From Watersipora subatra (taxonomy: Eukaryota > Bryozoa > Gymnolaemata > Cheilostomatida > Watersiporidae), in contig NC_088711.1 of NCBI RefSeq assembly GCF_963576615.1, forward strand, positions 40,854,621 to 40,918,620: a stretch of 64,000 bases of DNA, given 5' to 3'. This document shows, one piece after another, positions 32,407 through 44,764 of this stretch. Within the stretch, counting starts at the first letter, position 1; each line of letters starts with the position of its first letter. Under the pieces are notes generated by a model, which saw only the letters and a list, made by a program, of their open reading frames with translations, had not been told where the DNA came from and did not search any database. The position numbers and the translations under genes were made by a program.

Positions 32407-35400
32407 TCACTTGCGCTTTCTCTGTTTGTGAGTGGCACGGCTGCTGCCTGTGTGAGGCTTTCCTGTTCCCCTGGCTCCACCGGTAAAAGGTTTTGCTGAA
32501 TTCTTAGAAAACTTTGAAGGTTTTGCCAACGTCTTTGATTTGAATTTGGCCTTTGAACCTTGAGATGGCTTTTCTTGCATCTTACCAGGAAACTTTCGTT
32601 TAGCAGCAGGACTACCAGATTTATTCTTACTAAAGGGGGCTTTCCTCTTGCCAGACTGTTTTGAGAAGAGACCTAAGGCCAAGACAAACAGATTCAACAT
32701 ACAGACTTGCCAACTGTTCCTCAACTTAGAAGCAAAAGTTGCTGGTAACGAAACATTCTCATTAGGAAAAGACTGACAGGGCTTATGAAAAGTGTCGAAT
32801 CGCAGGTACAATGTTAAATAGTATATCGCACAGTAGTAATTTGCAGACAATTGTCCTAATAACAAACAAGGAATATGGCATTTCTTTGCTGTTGAGAGCG
32901 CATAAAAACTCTATTTCAATCAGGGCTAATCTCTATTACTCGCTAGAGACCTAGCTCTGCCTTCAAGATCATCAAAAGGTGTAATTGTTATAATTTTTTG
33001 ATGAACAATGATTTAAATCTGGTTGTTTTATTTCACTTAAAGCTGCCATCTATGCATATAACACCTCGCCTAGTTGATCATTAATAAATTACAAATGTTG
33101 GTGAGTGATAAATGAAAGTTACTAATGTAGCTTTAATGAGAGAACAAAAATGTATCCTCAAATTGCACAGATTTATCCCTATTTGTCCCTAAAACATGTT
33201 TCCTATCCGCTAACCATACTAAAGCATGTTTTGGAGAAGCAAGAGAGTACAGCGGATAGATGTTGTCTCTCTCTCATCCTTTGCTGTCTCATGCGACTAT
33301 TGCTCAAACTCGAGCTTCTTCTAGTGTAAAGTAAAAGCTGACCAATGAGCACCCACCTTTCTCTGGTTTACTTCCAACTTCCTGTTCATAATACTCGGCA
33401 TCATTCATGTCATCACTGCTCTCATCATCATTGGTTGCAGCAACATAACCATCATCATCAGCTTCTAAACAGACAGTCAGCATAACTGATTCTATAAAAC
33501 ACTTGCTAGTGAATTTATAGAGTACTTGCTAGTGAATTCATAGAGGACTTGCTAATGAATCCATAGAGTACTTCCTAGCGAATCCATAGAGTACTTGCTA
33601 GTGAATTCATAGAGTACTTGCTAGTGAATCCATAGAGTACTTGCTAGTGAATCCATAGATTACTTGCTAATGAATCCATAGAGTACTTGCTAGTGAATCC
33701 ATAGAGTACTTGCTAGTGAATCCATAGAGTACTTGCTAGTGAATTCATAGAGTACTTGCTAGTGAAATCATAGAGTGCTTGCAAATGAATCCATAAAGTA
33801 CTAGCTAGTGAATCCATAGAGGACTTGCTAGTGAATCCATAGAGCACTTGATAGTGAATTCATAGAGTACTTGCTAGTGAATCCATAGATTACTTGCTAA
33901 TGAATCCATAGAGTACTTGCTAGTGAATCCATAGAGTACCTGCTAGTGAATCCATAGAGTACTTGCTAGTGAATTCATAGAGTACTTGCTAGTGAAATCA
34001 TAGAGTGCTTGCAAATGAATGGTATAATTGTCTGTAAACACACAGACAATAGTCAGTGTTTACGTAAAAGTCTGTCCAAAATGCATTGATTTGAGAAAAT
34101 GCAAGTATATACACATATACCATTCATTTACAAGCCCAGCGCCACGACTAACTATGCTATTGCCTATTATGGGCTTCATCACTCTTCCAGCTTTTTTGCT
34201 TAACTAATTTTGTTGATGAAAATAAATCACAAATCACATATGGTCTAGCCTTGACTGGGAATAACAGCCAAGCCTACACTGCAACACTTCAATCCAGCAA
34301 AGAACAAATGCTAAATGTTCTATTGAAATGCTCATAGAAAATTCATAGAAATGTATACCATTTCCAGCTTGACCTTTCATTGACCTCTCCTTATGAGCCA
34401 TCTTATTTGCCTTTTTCAACTTGACGCGCTCATTTTGCTCAGCAGTTCTCTTGGCTTTTAGCTTTCTGAAATACCAAATGTTACGCTAGGAACAAAGGCT
34501 ACGAGGAAGGTAAAAAAGCTTTACTATACTCAGCTGATGCGGAGATGGTGACAAATTTCATAATAGTTTATATATAATTTCATAATAGTTTATATATAAT
34601 TGCATAATAGTTTATAGAAAATTTCATAATGGTTTATATATAATTTCATAAGTTTATATAAAATTTCATAATAGTTTATATATAATTTCATGATAAATTA
34701 TATATAATTTCAAAATAGTTCATATATAAATTCGTAGTAGTTTATACATAATTTCACAATAGTTTATATGTAATTCTAAAACATTGACAACCAATACTAA
34801 TTACAATGTCCAAGCAAGACAGCTGGCAATTAAACTTTCATAACGCTGTCGGTGTATAAAAAAATCCATTAACTGTGATTTTAGTAAATTGAATAATATA
34901 ATATATTGCTTGATATGATCAAGTATCCCTAGGCAAAATACAATTGAAGAAAATTACCATTTTCCAACACTCCACATTAATAATAGCGACAATAATTTAG
35001 TAAAGGCAAATGCATAGGTAACCAAAATGTGAGAACTGTATCACTACAGGCAGCTTTATAGTAAAATAAATCCTTTTCTACTCATCAACAACTTGGGCAC
35101 GAGATGAGAAGGTAAAATTTAAACACTCATCTAATTAATATTGCGCTGCTTCGCTGACTACAGAAAAATATGATAGTCAGCAGACAATACTGTGTTGGGA
35201 GGAATTTTTATTAGGCCAAACGAGGGCTTTGTTTAGTTTGTTCACTGTAATCTATTACAAAGCGTCACTACACATGATCGTCACTACATCTATCACGAGT
35301 AATATCTACAATTGACGGAGTTCTGATCACCTAGCAGCATAATTGAGTTGGAGGCTAGCGAGCATTCTCATTGGATAAAGACTTCATTGTGTGCAGCGAC

Positions 35401-38400
35401 CATAAATATAGTAAACCCTACTATTATACCTATATCTATGAATATATGGATATATGTGTTTACTATATCTATGGCAGCGACTCAAGAATAGGAAGTCCGT
35501 ATCGAAGCATAACTATGCTAAAACGGAAAGAAAAGCGGAACGTACGCACATTGTTCAGTTTTAAAATAATCAAGCCTTAGTAAGTAGCTGTTAGTCAATT
35601 TTCTTGATTAAATCGAACACTAAAAGGACCAGTAAATTTTGTAAGTAGAAACTAACTTTCTTATTTTTATCAAGCTTTGAAATTTATGAAATTTCAAATA
35701 TTATTTGAAATTTATTATAGTTATAACTGTTCTGTCAATTTACATGTATATTCTACTAATATGATGATTAATAAAAGACCAGAACATATATCTTACCATC
35801 TGCTGATTTTTTTGGAAACTTGAAGGGCTTTCAATACAAATGCTAGTCGATGACCCATGTAATACTAGAGCCATATCCATATTAACACATTGTACTTTAG
35901 TTACTGGTTTGATGCGCAAAATTCAAAACTTATGAAACACTTGGATGACCAGTATAACTCATTGGTCAATATTCATTCTCCTGAGAGCATGATGAGAATG
36001 GAAATAAAGTGTGTAATTGTTCACTCAATATCTACGTGCGTACAGCAAACAGATTTCACCCATTCTCTCAGAGGTTTCAATACTTATGCTAACATAACAA
36101 AAAATCATTGTTTTCTGAATAAAAAATCAGTGAGTACATTATAAATTGGGGAAAATGCAAGTAAAACTATTTTCGTTTTTTTTTTGTTCTAACCAGTACA
36201 GTTCTACCAACACATCATATAATAAGAATCATTAGACAACCAGATATTTTATACACATTAAACTGACTGATGAGGAAAGATCATTTTATTACAGTGCAAT
36301 TACAGTCAGACATGTGAGTGGCAGAACAAGTGAGCGATGTCATAATTGAGTGATGCCACTAAAGAGTGATGAATTGGAAGATAATGTACTTAATAGTGAT
36401 GCTGCATTGAAAAAGGTCAAGGGTCACCCTGATCACTTGAATGCTCCTTATGCTTCAGTTTAATACCTCCTCCCCAACTTTTAATACTAAGCATAGCCGT
36501 TGCAAATGTATAAAGTGGTAGGCAGTAAAATAAATGTAATAATAATAGAAAATAATATAACTAGAAATTCCCCTGTCATACAGCCCACGACCAAAGTAAT
36601 ATTGGAAAAAAGAAAGGGTGCTGATGATTGAGAATTGCAATATTAGCAGTCAAATGGCACTGCAGTGCAATAGAATAACTGCAATGGTAGCTGTAATGTA
36701 CTGGGTGTGGGTGTTATTATGTACAACAAACAGCAATAATGAAAGGAAAAGATTATATGTTTATATTTATCCCCCTGCAATAGGAGAAATGCAATATTGG
36801 CCGATAGTAGAAGTAAAATGCACTGATATTATTAGAATAACCAATATTATTAATATAGTAATACAGTAATAATAGAAAACCAATGCACAATTTTGATTAC
36901 ATTTCAAAACGTCATAGCTAACAATATCAAAAAGTTGTGATATTTATATAGATTTTTAGAAAATCTAGTTAAAAAAGTGTTTGGTCATGACAAACAGCAA
37001 TAATGAAAGGAAAAGGTTATATGTTTATATCTCTCCCCCTGCAATAGGAGAAATGCAATATTGGCCAATATTAGAAGTAAAATGCACTGATATTATGAGA
37101 ATAACCAATATTATTAATATAGTAATACAGTAATAATAAAAAACCAATGCACAATTTTGTTTACATTTCAGAACGTCATAGCTAACAATATCAAGAAGTT
37201 GTGATATTTATATAGATTTTTAGAAAATCTATTTAACAAAACTATTTAGAAAAAATAATAACAGTAACATATTGCCCATCATTGATGTTGTTAGTGTGAC
37301 TATTACACTTCAATAGTCATCCAAACTTATAATTAAATATTGTAATAATCTCATCATAATCGTTAGAAAAAAAATATCATCGTCATTTCCTTTACTTTCA
37401 CTGCTTTGGACATCAGTTAGAATACCAAAGTACTCAAAAGTTTCCAAAATGTCAGTTACTTTGAAATCAGCAAAAAAGAAACGATTTCTGTACTTCAACG
37501 TTAACCACAGAAACCTTTGGCAATTCGACAATGCTATAGACTGGTCAAATGTGCACTTATTTTTTCGAAAAATGCGCACGACTTAATGGTTCTATTCTCT
37601 GCCGCTCGGCGTTTTGTTTGCCGGTCTTAATTTTGATAAAAGTAAGGCTTGGCCAGTTTTAATAATGATTTTCGGCCAAATTAATCTGTCTATTTGTGTA
37701 TAATCTGATCAGATGGGTAAGTTTTAAGATACTGTGGACAATTTACAAAGACTTGGTAACATATTTAAATAGGCTTATATGTGTTTTGTATCATTATTAT
37801 ACTTTAATGACTCTACAAAATGATGGTTAAATTTGTTGATGAGATTTCGAAACAAGGGTTTGCGACGTTGTTGATGAATAATTTTCGTAAGTTGTGTGCA
37901 CATGCATTTATCATAAAAACTCTCAAACGTTCGCTCCGCTCGTTTGGTCGTGGCATTAAACTCTAAAACAGGATAATTCCAATGTTTAGTTAACCTACTT
38001 CCTTTCCTCCTTGTTTTTCAAGATCTCTTCCTTCTGCTCATCAGTAAGGGTGTCAAACTTGTGGTAGAGAACATTACCATCACAGAAACCTTCAGTCACC
38101 TTGGTGAGAGCCAGGGACATACGCGGACCAATCTCTTTCAGCCTGTAACAATACCATTGTAGAGACATCTGCAGAAAAGAACTCTTTTCCACATGTTAAA
38201 CAGCAGCAAGTCTTTGGCACTAGGGAATACTGATGATGACTGAAGGTTGTAGTGATGAAGCAGTACTGATGTAGTGATGAAGCAGTACTGATGTAGTGAT
38301 GAAGCAGTACTGATGTAGTGATGAAGCAGTACTGATGTAGTGATAAACCAGTACTGATGTAGTGATAAACCAGTACTGATGTAGTGATGAAGCAGTACTG

Positions 38401-41400
38401 ATGTAGTGATAAACCAGTACTGATGTAGTGATGAAGCAGTACTGATGTAGTGATGAAGCAGTACTGATGTAGTGATAAACCAGTACTGATGTAGTGATGA
38501 AGCAGTACTGATGTAGTGATGAACTAGATGTACAGATGTTGGTGGTGAGCAAGGTCTTGGCCACAGGACTTTGCCAAAATTACTTTTAAAGTCAAGATGA
38601 CCCCTCAGCTAAGTTTAGTAGACTGTCTGCCTACTTTACATTCGCAGCTATAAATTATAATATTTCGAGAATTCTTTGGAATTAAAGTCACAGAAATTTC
38701 ACCAGCCGATGAAAAATGATTACATAGCTTTATTTGCTAGCTGGATTCAAGTAATATGTGTTGATCACATGCATGCTGTGTGTTTCACAAAAATTTTTAG
38801 AAAAGATTTTTCATAATTATTTACTAATACTGATATTCATGTTTTACATATCTCCATACCATAAATCCATTAAAATTCACATATAAATCTTTGTTATTAA
38901 ATTGATAGATTAACATTAGCAAAAAGCAATTACATTGCCAGATGTCCGATTTAGAAATGGCTAATGTTCTCTTCAATTATTCAACACAAGCAAGTTACCT
39001 TCCCTAGCACCAGCTGGTTGACTATTTTAGTACCAGCCCATTATTATCATGGTACTAGCTAGTTACTTCAATTAGTACCAACAAGTGACTATCGTGATAC
39101 CAGCTAGTTCACTCCAATAGTGCCATCCAGTTACTAACTTGGTCCCAGCTAACTAGCTGTCTTATACCAGCAGTTAAATAGGTAAGTTAGTCTTTCTAAC
39201 TGAAACAATCCAAAACTGTTCATTGCCTACCTGATGGCACTCTGCTCATTTTGTGTGTTTCCTGTGCCACTCATTTTTTGAGGTAGCTCCAATGAGTTAT
39301 GCTCTCCATCTAACTCTGCTTCTGACTCCGAGAGGCCCTCAGGACTGTGAGATAGTTGATCACAAAATTGTTAAAATTAAAATCTGAATTGATTACCCCC
39401 ATTAGCCAGCCCCATAATTCTCTTCCATTAAAGATGGATTATATGCTACAAATTGTCTTTGAACATGCATCAAGAACTACATAGGCATACAAATAGTTTT
39501 TTTCCAGCAAAGGTTTTCGCTATTGAAGACTTCATCACTGGAGTCATAAAAAGTAGCTTTATGACTCACCCGAACCCCAAATAAATGCAGACTATCATCC
39601 TGCAGGAAACACAGATACAGTTTTAATTTAAAGTGAAAACACACTCCAGTAATGAAAAAATAATTTTATTGCTTTCAAAGGTCTATTAAAGTTTGACAGA
39701 AGAATTTGAAATTTTTAAAAAGCAGAATAATTCTAGCCCATGATTTTAAGCTAAAATTTAAAACTTGTTTCTTACCATATTCTGTTTTACAGACAACAGC
39801 ATGTTCAACCATAGCTATAAATCGCTACACTGGTCTGTCGTAGGGAAGCCCTATATAGCAAATAAATATTTGAAAATCTTGGCACCTTTAATCTCTAGCT
39901 AAGCTAAGGAGAAAAGCTGACTATTTGGTTCAGATTTATAGTTCACACAAACATATCATGTTTAATTAAAATAAATACGAAAACTTTTTGTAAGTTAGTT
40001 TACTGGCACATACACCTTGTGAATTCAAAACCAAAGGCAACTGAATAAATAGAGCAAACAGCAACAACCAAGGAAGGACAATTCCCATACTTACTTCAAC
40101 AAAAACTGGCTGATGTCATTGTACTGTGAAAGCTTTGGCACATTCTTCTTCTGCAGCTTTTTAACAGACTTGCTGACCCCGAGTGGAACAACACGCAGAT
40201 GGCTGCAATGAAAGGAGATGGAGAATTTATTGGTATGTCTAGATAATATAAACACAGAATAACTCTATACAAAGTTGAAGTATAGAGTAAAACTCAATGG
40301 AAACAATTAAACAAACCTGTCACTGAACCTTTAAATAAAAGCTTCACACTACCTCACGATTGAAGACTAACAATAAGGTCTAGTCCTAGAATCCTACATT
40401 TTAACAACAAAAAACATGTACTCGTCTCCAACTTCACGGACCTCATTTAATGAGCTTCTACTACAGTTTCAAGAAGAATACAGTAGACACTCCTATAACT
40501 TAAACTCACCATAATGTAACAAATTTATGTAAAGCTTGTGCTTCATACCATGTATACAAACTCCATATAACGTAACGTGTTAAGTTAGTACCAGTTCTCA
40601 AATTCGATTTGAATTAACCATAATTAGCCTTAAAACTATCACTTTCGCTCTTGCCATACTTGGGAGAGAAAGTGACGTATAGGGGGTATCTCTATTATAT
40701 ATTATATTATTATAATAATTATTATTAACTATTATTAATCATAATATTACTATACCTATTATACATACTAGTACACTAGCAGTCTTTATGTAGTCGGCAG
40801 TGAGAGATCGTCAGGAGTGCCGATAAAGCACAGAGAATAAGTAGCTGTGCAATCACCTATTCAGTGTTAAAGTATCTATCTGAACATATGTCACAAGTTG
40901 GAGTCGAAAGCTTTTATCATAACCTTGAACCTTCTTCACGCATAGATGGACAGACAGACACGGCTCTTATCGTAGTAAAATTATACATTTTGTTTTACTT
41001 TATTTTGAACACATAAAAAACTTTTATTGTTTTTTCATTGCAAAATAGACCTTGCTGCCTAAAATAAAAACTCAGGGTAAATTGACATCGAAGATGTGCT
41101 CCAAAACTCGTAAAATTATCGCAATCATAAACAGCGAACCGAGTAAAAGTGATAAGAAAAAAGAGAAAAGCTGTCGATACAAACCAATAATACTGCAGTT
41201 ACTGTACAGTTATTAAATTAAAAAATAAGTTTAGTCTTTTTTTCTTTTTGAAGGTCCAAAGAGATGAGTGTGGGAAGATCTTGTAACAGATCAGACAATT
41301 TACATGTATTTTACTGTTCGTATAACCTAAAATCCGTATAACGTAAACGTTTCCGGAATAGATTGTTTATACTGTAGAAGCGTCTACTGTAGTAGCTTCT

Positions 41401-44400
41401 ACAGTATAACATCAATCATTTGTAGCAAAACTTTCAAAAACACAGCAATATGATTTATTTCATGTGATACTTTCAGAGACGGGTTGCGTAGGGTTAAATA
41501 TTGACATTAGAGATGTTCTGAAACCTTCCTACCGGGATTGCCCTGAATGATTTTGTATCATGACTAAGTCTAAAGATGTGTTACATTTTTAAATGAATTA
41601 GAAAATGGGCAAAAACATTTGATTTAAACAGAATGAGAGATTTTTATCATACAAACTTATGAAATAAATCAAGAAATGTCACCACTGCTGGTGGTCTTAT
41701 CTTTTATCTCTACAAAACTGTCAGATGATAGAAAGGATGGCAGGGTGAATATAGGTCTTCTCTTCAACCTACTGAAGTGGCCCGTGTAGAACCTTTGGAT
41801 ATGTAAAGCGGTTATGGACCTCAGCGGCCACTACAATACCACTTGCAATAGCAAGCGATAGAGAGCGAGTCACTTACTAGTGCCTGAAGTCCACCAGTTC
41901 CTTTTCCTCATCGTAGTTGACCAGCACAACCCGTCGAATATTCCTCAGTTTTACCTGCCGCAGCACAACCACAACCATTACTGCATATACAACCAGGCTT
42001 CAACTCATTTACCTAGAAAAACTTGTTAGGTTTTAAACAGCAGAAAAATTGTAAAAATACCATTGCTTATGTTCTACATCGAGCTCTTATGAAACTAAAG
42101 GTGCATTCATAACTCGACCTAGATATCGCCACTGAGATGTGCGACTGAAAACTCTAAGGCCTAATTTTCATGAGCTAATCTACCATTTCACAAAAATTGT
42201 AGTGACTCCAATAAAAAACTGAATTTTCAAAACTATGATGACCGTTGATGAAGAAGCGTTGCTTTGTCTTGCTCTACTTGCTAGCACCAATGTTAATTGT
42301 TTTCATTTCAGCTCCCAATAATCCCATTTCTAACCTATGGACCTCCCCCATAATTTCGTTGGCTATTCACTGCACCGAGAAAACTACAATACCAAGAAAT
42401 TGTCAATCGCTTTAACTTCTTGCTATATCAATATTTGGGCTTATGATCAAAAAAGTTTAGTCCAATTTCTCGCTCTTGTCATGCAGAGAATGATTTCGAG
42501 ATATAAGTGCACCTTAAAAAGAAAACTGATTAAGAGAAGGAAACCTTGTTAATGTTGATGGAAGGGAACATGTTTTGAAACATGCTGGCAGTAAGCTTGA
42601 GGTGCTTGCTATCCTTGCTAAAGTTGTTCATGACAAGCAGAGCGTGTTCCTTGAAATGACTATCATTCACATCGTGTCTCCGTATCTGTGAACATGAGAA
42701 GCGAGTACACTCATCAGTTATAAAACAAATAATCTATAAATCAATTTATAATTTCAAGAGCCACTCTCCCGTGTTCGTTTATTTCAAGTCTTGATCTTTC
42801 AAAGACTTACATGATGAGCGAGGTCAGAAATCGTCGTGTAAGAAGCAATCTTGAATGTCAAGGTCGGGCCTCTCGGCAAACGACAGATCCGCAGATTGAC
42901 AGAAACATCTGATTTAGTAAACATCAACATGTGAGTAACACCAAATGGTCCGGCCATAGAAACAAAGTCTTTCATCACATTGCGCCGGAGAACCTAAACA
43001 ATGTAAAACTAGTACAAGTGTATTTGAGTGCTTTTTAACAGTGATTCTGCAATGACAAGAATAAAGAAAATAAATCATAATGAAAGATTAATTAAACAAA
43101 GAGTATTTATTACCTATTATTTTCAAACTATGATATTTTCAACTTCATTCAAACTGACAATAAGGTGAGATTTTGTTGTAATTATAAACTTAACGTTCAG
43201 TTGATTATTACAACAGTCTTAGTTGAAAATGAGAACTTCCACAAAAATAAAAAGGACTAACAAACAATCTATCCTAAAACAAAATAAAAGAAGTTAAAAG
43301 TTAATATGTACAACCTTCAAATTGCCAGCTGTATAAGGCGACATGACTTTTCTCATATCTCTAATGAGATTTCCTACACTTTTTCCCACTTTCCCACGAG
43401 GTATGATGAAAGAGTGTGGAGCATTTTTCACTTCGTCATCTTCACCCCTCTGGTCTTGTATTTGCTTTGCTTTTTTAGCAGCTCTTCCCTGTCAACAGAA
43501 AATTTATAGATGATGAAGAGAAGTACTGATATAATCTTAAACTTAATGTCTATTAATTTACAAGCAATTTGCTTTTTATTTTGCAAAATGGAACATAAAA
43601 TATTCCACGCACACCATTTTCACAGATATGGTCTATCAAATGTATCATAAACATTGAACGGCTTGCAACAAACAAGAGGAATAACACTTTCACATTGACT
43701 GGATTTCTAAGAGGCTAGTATCTTATTGTTAAGAACAATAAGACAGCTAGGTATGATCAAGCGTGCACTCTATGACGCGCCAGAAAAAGTGCAACTTTTA
43801 GCCTTTAGCCAGTCTTTGATGATCACATGTTGAATAGGCAGCTTCATTATGTGATGCATGCATTAACAAGATAGTCCAAAACATTGAGATATTAGAGCAA
43901 ATGTCACTGCTGCCTGTAAAAAGCTCAAAATTGAGACTTTTTGATAAGCGTAGGAAAACAAGACACACACCCATGTACCATATCCTGGCAGAAAAAAACC
44001 ATAGTGCACTACCGAGTTTATTTGATGAACTAACGCAAATTCGATCGACAAACATGGTTTCCACCAGAGCAACAACCAGGAGAGGGTCACCAACGATATC
44101 AGCCAAAAATTTATCTTCCATAATAGTTTACTTCGACGCTCGGTCAGAGTAATAAGATCCAAAAATTTTCTCCATAACTGCGCAGGCAACATACTAATAT
44201 TTTCAACACATTGCTATTAACTCTAGCCATAATGTACATGCTAATGACACAACTGACAAATGAGGGCTAATAACTGAAATTTACGAGGCACGCTTCTTGA
44301 ACGTGTTCTAGTTTGTACCAAAAAAACAAGGCAGTCACTATAACTACTTGAAATGTTATCTAACCTAAGAAAAACTGTTGATCAGGAAAGTTGTTCTTTA

Positions 44401-44764
44401 CCAAGATAGAGAAAATATGACAATAACAACAAGAAAAGCCTCCAGGGGAAAACTTAACTCTGTAACAACAAACAAAAATATCTACCACAATAGCTTTTTG
44501 CCTCGAACAATTCGAGACATAAGAGGGCACACAACCAAAACTCAATAATCCTAAGCAGCAGTGTGCTGCTTTCCAAATTATACCTTGACTCAAAACAAAC
44601 CCAATAAATAGAGGCTTCCCTTTAGATTTAAATTAAATCGCTAGGAAGTTCTACCTCGTCTGAGATAAGAGTTTGAGGTAAAAAAACGGATGGTTAAATT
44701 TAGACAGAAGCTTGTTAGTTCAACTCAAACAGGCCTTCATGGTAGTTACCTTTTTTCTTCTCAT
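32407..44764 (-). CDS. PPAN: Peter Pan / suppressor of SWI4 homologue, Brix-domain ribosome assembly factor, complete
   Basis: Eleven exons in transcript order: 44750-44764 (MRRKK only), 43315-43488, 42811-42993, 42545-42685, 41878-41954, 40095-40202, 39231-39344, 37999-38142, 34359-34465, 33357-33464 and 32407-32672. All phases agree, giving 478 residues (human 473). The Brix domain covers about residues 27-290: NAPHSFIIPRGKVGKSV, MRKVMSPYTAGNLK, AGPFGVTHMLMFTKSD, CRLPRGPTLTFKI, ASMFQNMFPSINI, VLVNYDEEKELVDFRHY and LKEIGPRMSLALTKV. GLSESEAELDGEHNS matches the human linker almost word for word. The tail is acidic (DDESSDDMNDAEYYEQ) then Lys-rich to RKRK, a likely nucleolar signal. PPAN/Ssf1 acts in the nucleolus in 27S pre-rRNA processing and 60S assembly. 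The 15-base first exon is inferred from frame, donor and the family's basic N-terminus. Confidence 0.95.
33500..34018. repeat. 23-bp minisatellite, about 22 copies, with a 230-bp higher-order repeat
   Basis: The unit is AGAGTACTTGCTAGTGAATCC plus two bases. The variant string GTGAAATCATAGAGTGCTTG occurs about 33760 and again 230 bases later (10 units), showing block duplication inside the array. It lies in a PPAN intron starting about 40 bases upstream of the exon at 33357-33464. Confidence 0.92.
34553..34776. repeat. 22-bp AT-rich minisatellite, about 10 copies
   Basis: The unit is AATTTCATAATAGTTTATAT plus AT, increasingly diverged to the right. It begins about 90 bases upstream of the PPAN exon at 34359-34465, in the 3.5-kb PPAN intron. 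Confidence 0.88.
36726..37245. repeat. 264-bp direct duplication
   Basis: The segment starting ACAAACAGCAATAATG at 36726 recurs at 36990 and stays near-identical to TAGATTTTTAGAAAATCTA (about 36950 and 37214). The copies differ at only about a dozen positions, so the event is recent. There is no coding or transposon signature. The remainder of this PPAN intron (34777-37998) shows only AT-rich sequence. Confidence 0.9.
38249..38530. repeat. 22-bp minisatellite, about 13 copies, two unit types
   Basis: The unit is GTAGTGATGAAGCAGTACTG plus AT, with a second type in which ATGAAGC is replaced by ATAAACC. It lies in the PPAN intron right after the exon at 39231 and about 110 bases before the exon at 37999-38142. 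A 114-codon minus frame across it is a by-product. Confidence 0.92.
38990..39180. repeat. Degenerate tandem repeat (GTACCAGCTAGTTACT-type)
   Basis: Five or six diverged copies of roughly 37-40 bases around TACCAGCTAGTTACT lie just downstream of the PPAN exon at 39231-39344. It looks like an old minisatellite. Confidence 0.6.
40481..41389. mobile_element. Tc1-mariner/pogo-like non-autonomous element, TA-flanked
   Basis: It starts CAGTAGACACTCCTATAAC after TA and ends GTCTACTG before TA, with the subterminal inverted motif CCGTATAACGTAAACG near the right end and CATATAACGTAACG near the left. It is about 0.9 kb with no transposase frame. A hairpin straddles the right end (arms TTATACTGTAGAAGC and GCTTCTACAGTATAA at about 41368-41410). 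It lies in the PPAN intron between exons 41878 and 40202. Confidence 0.65.

Noticed and set aside
33500-34018. CRISPR-like array of about 23-bp repeats
   Set aside because: Units are directly contiguous with no unique spacers, in a eukaryotic intron.
38220-38564. 114-codon minus-strand repeat protein (YHYISTASSLHQ type)
   Set aside because: It is the translation of the 22-bp minisatellite inside a PPAN intron.
43798-44192. Overlapping 107- and 109-codon minus-strand frames upstream of PPAN exon 2
   Set aside because: They lie in PPAN intron 1, have hydrophobic random composition and no start or splice context. The MRRKK exon at 44750-44764 fits better.
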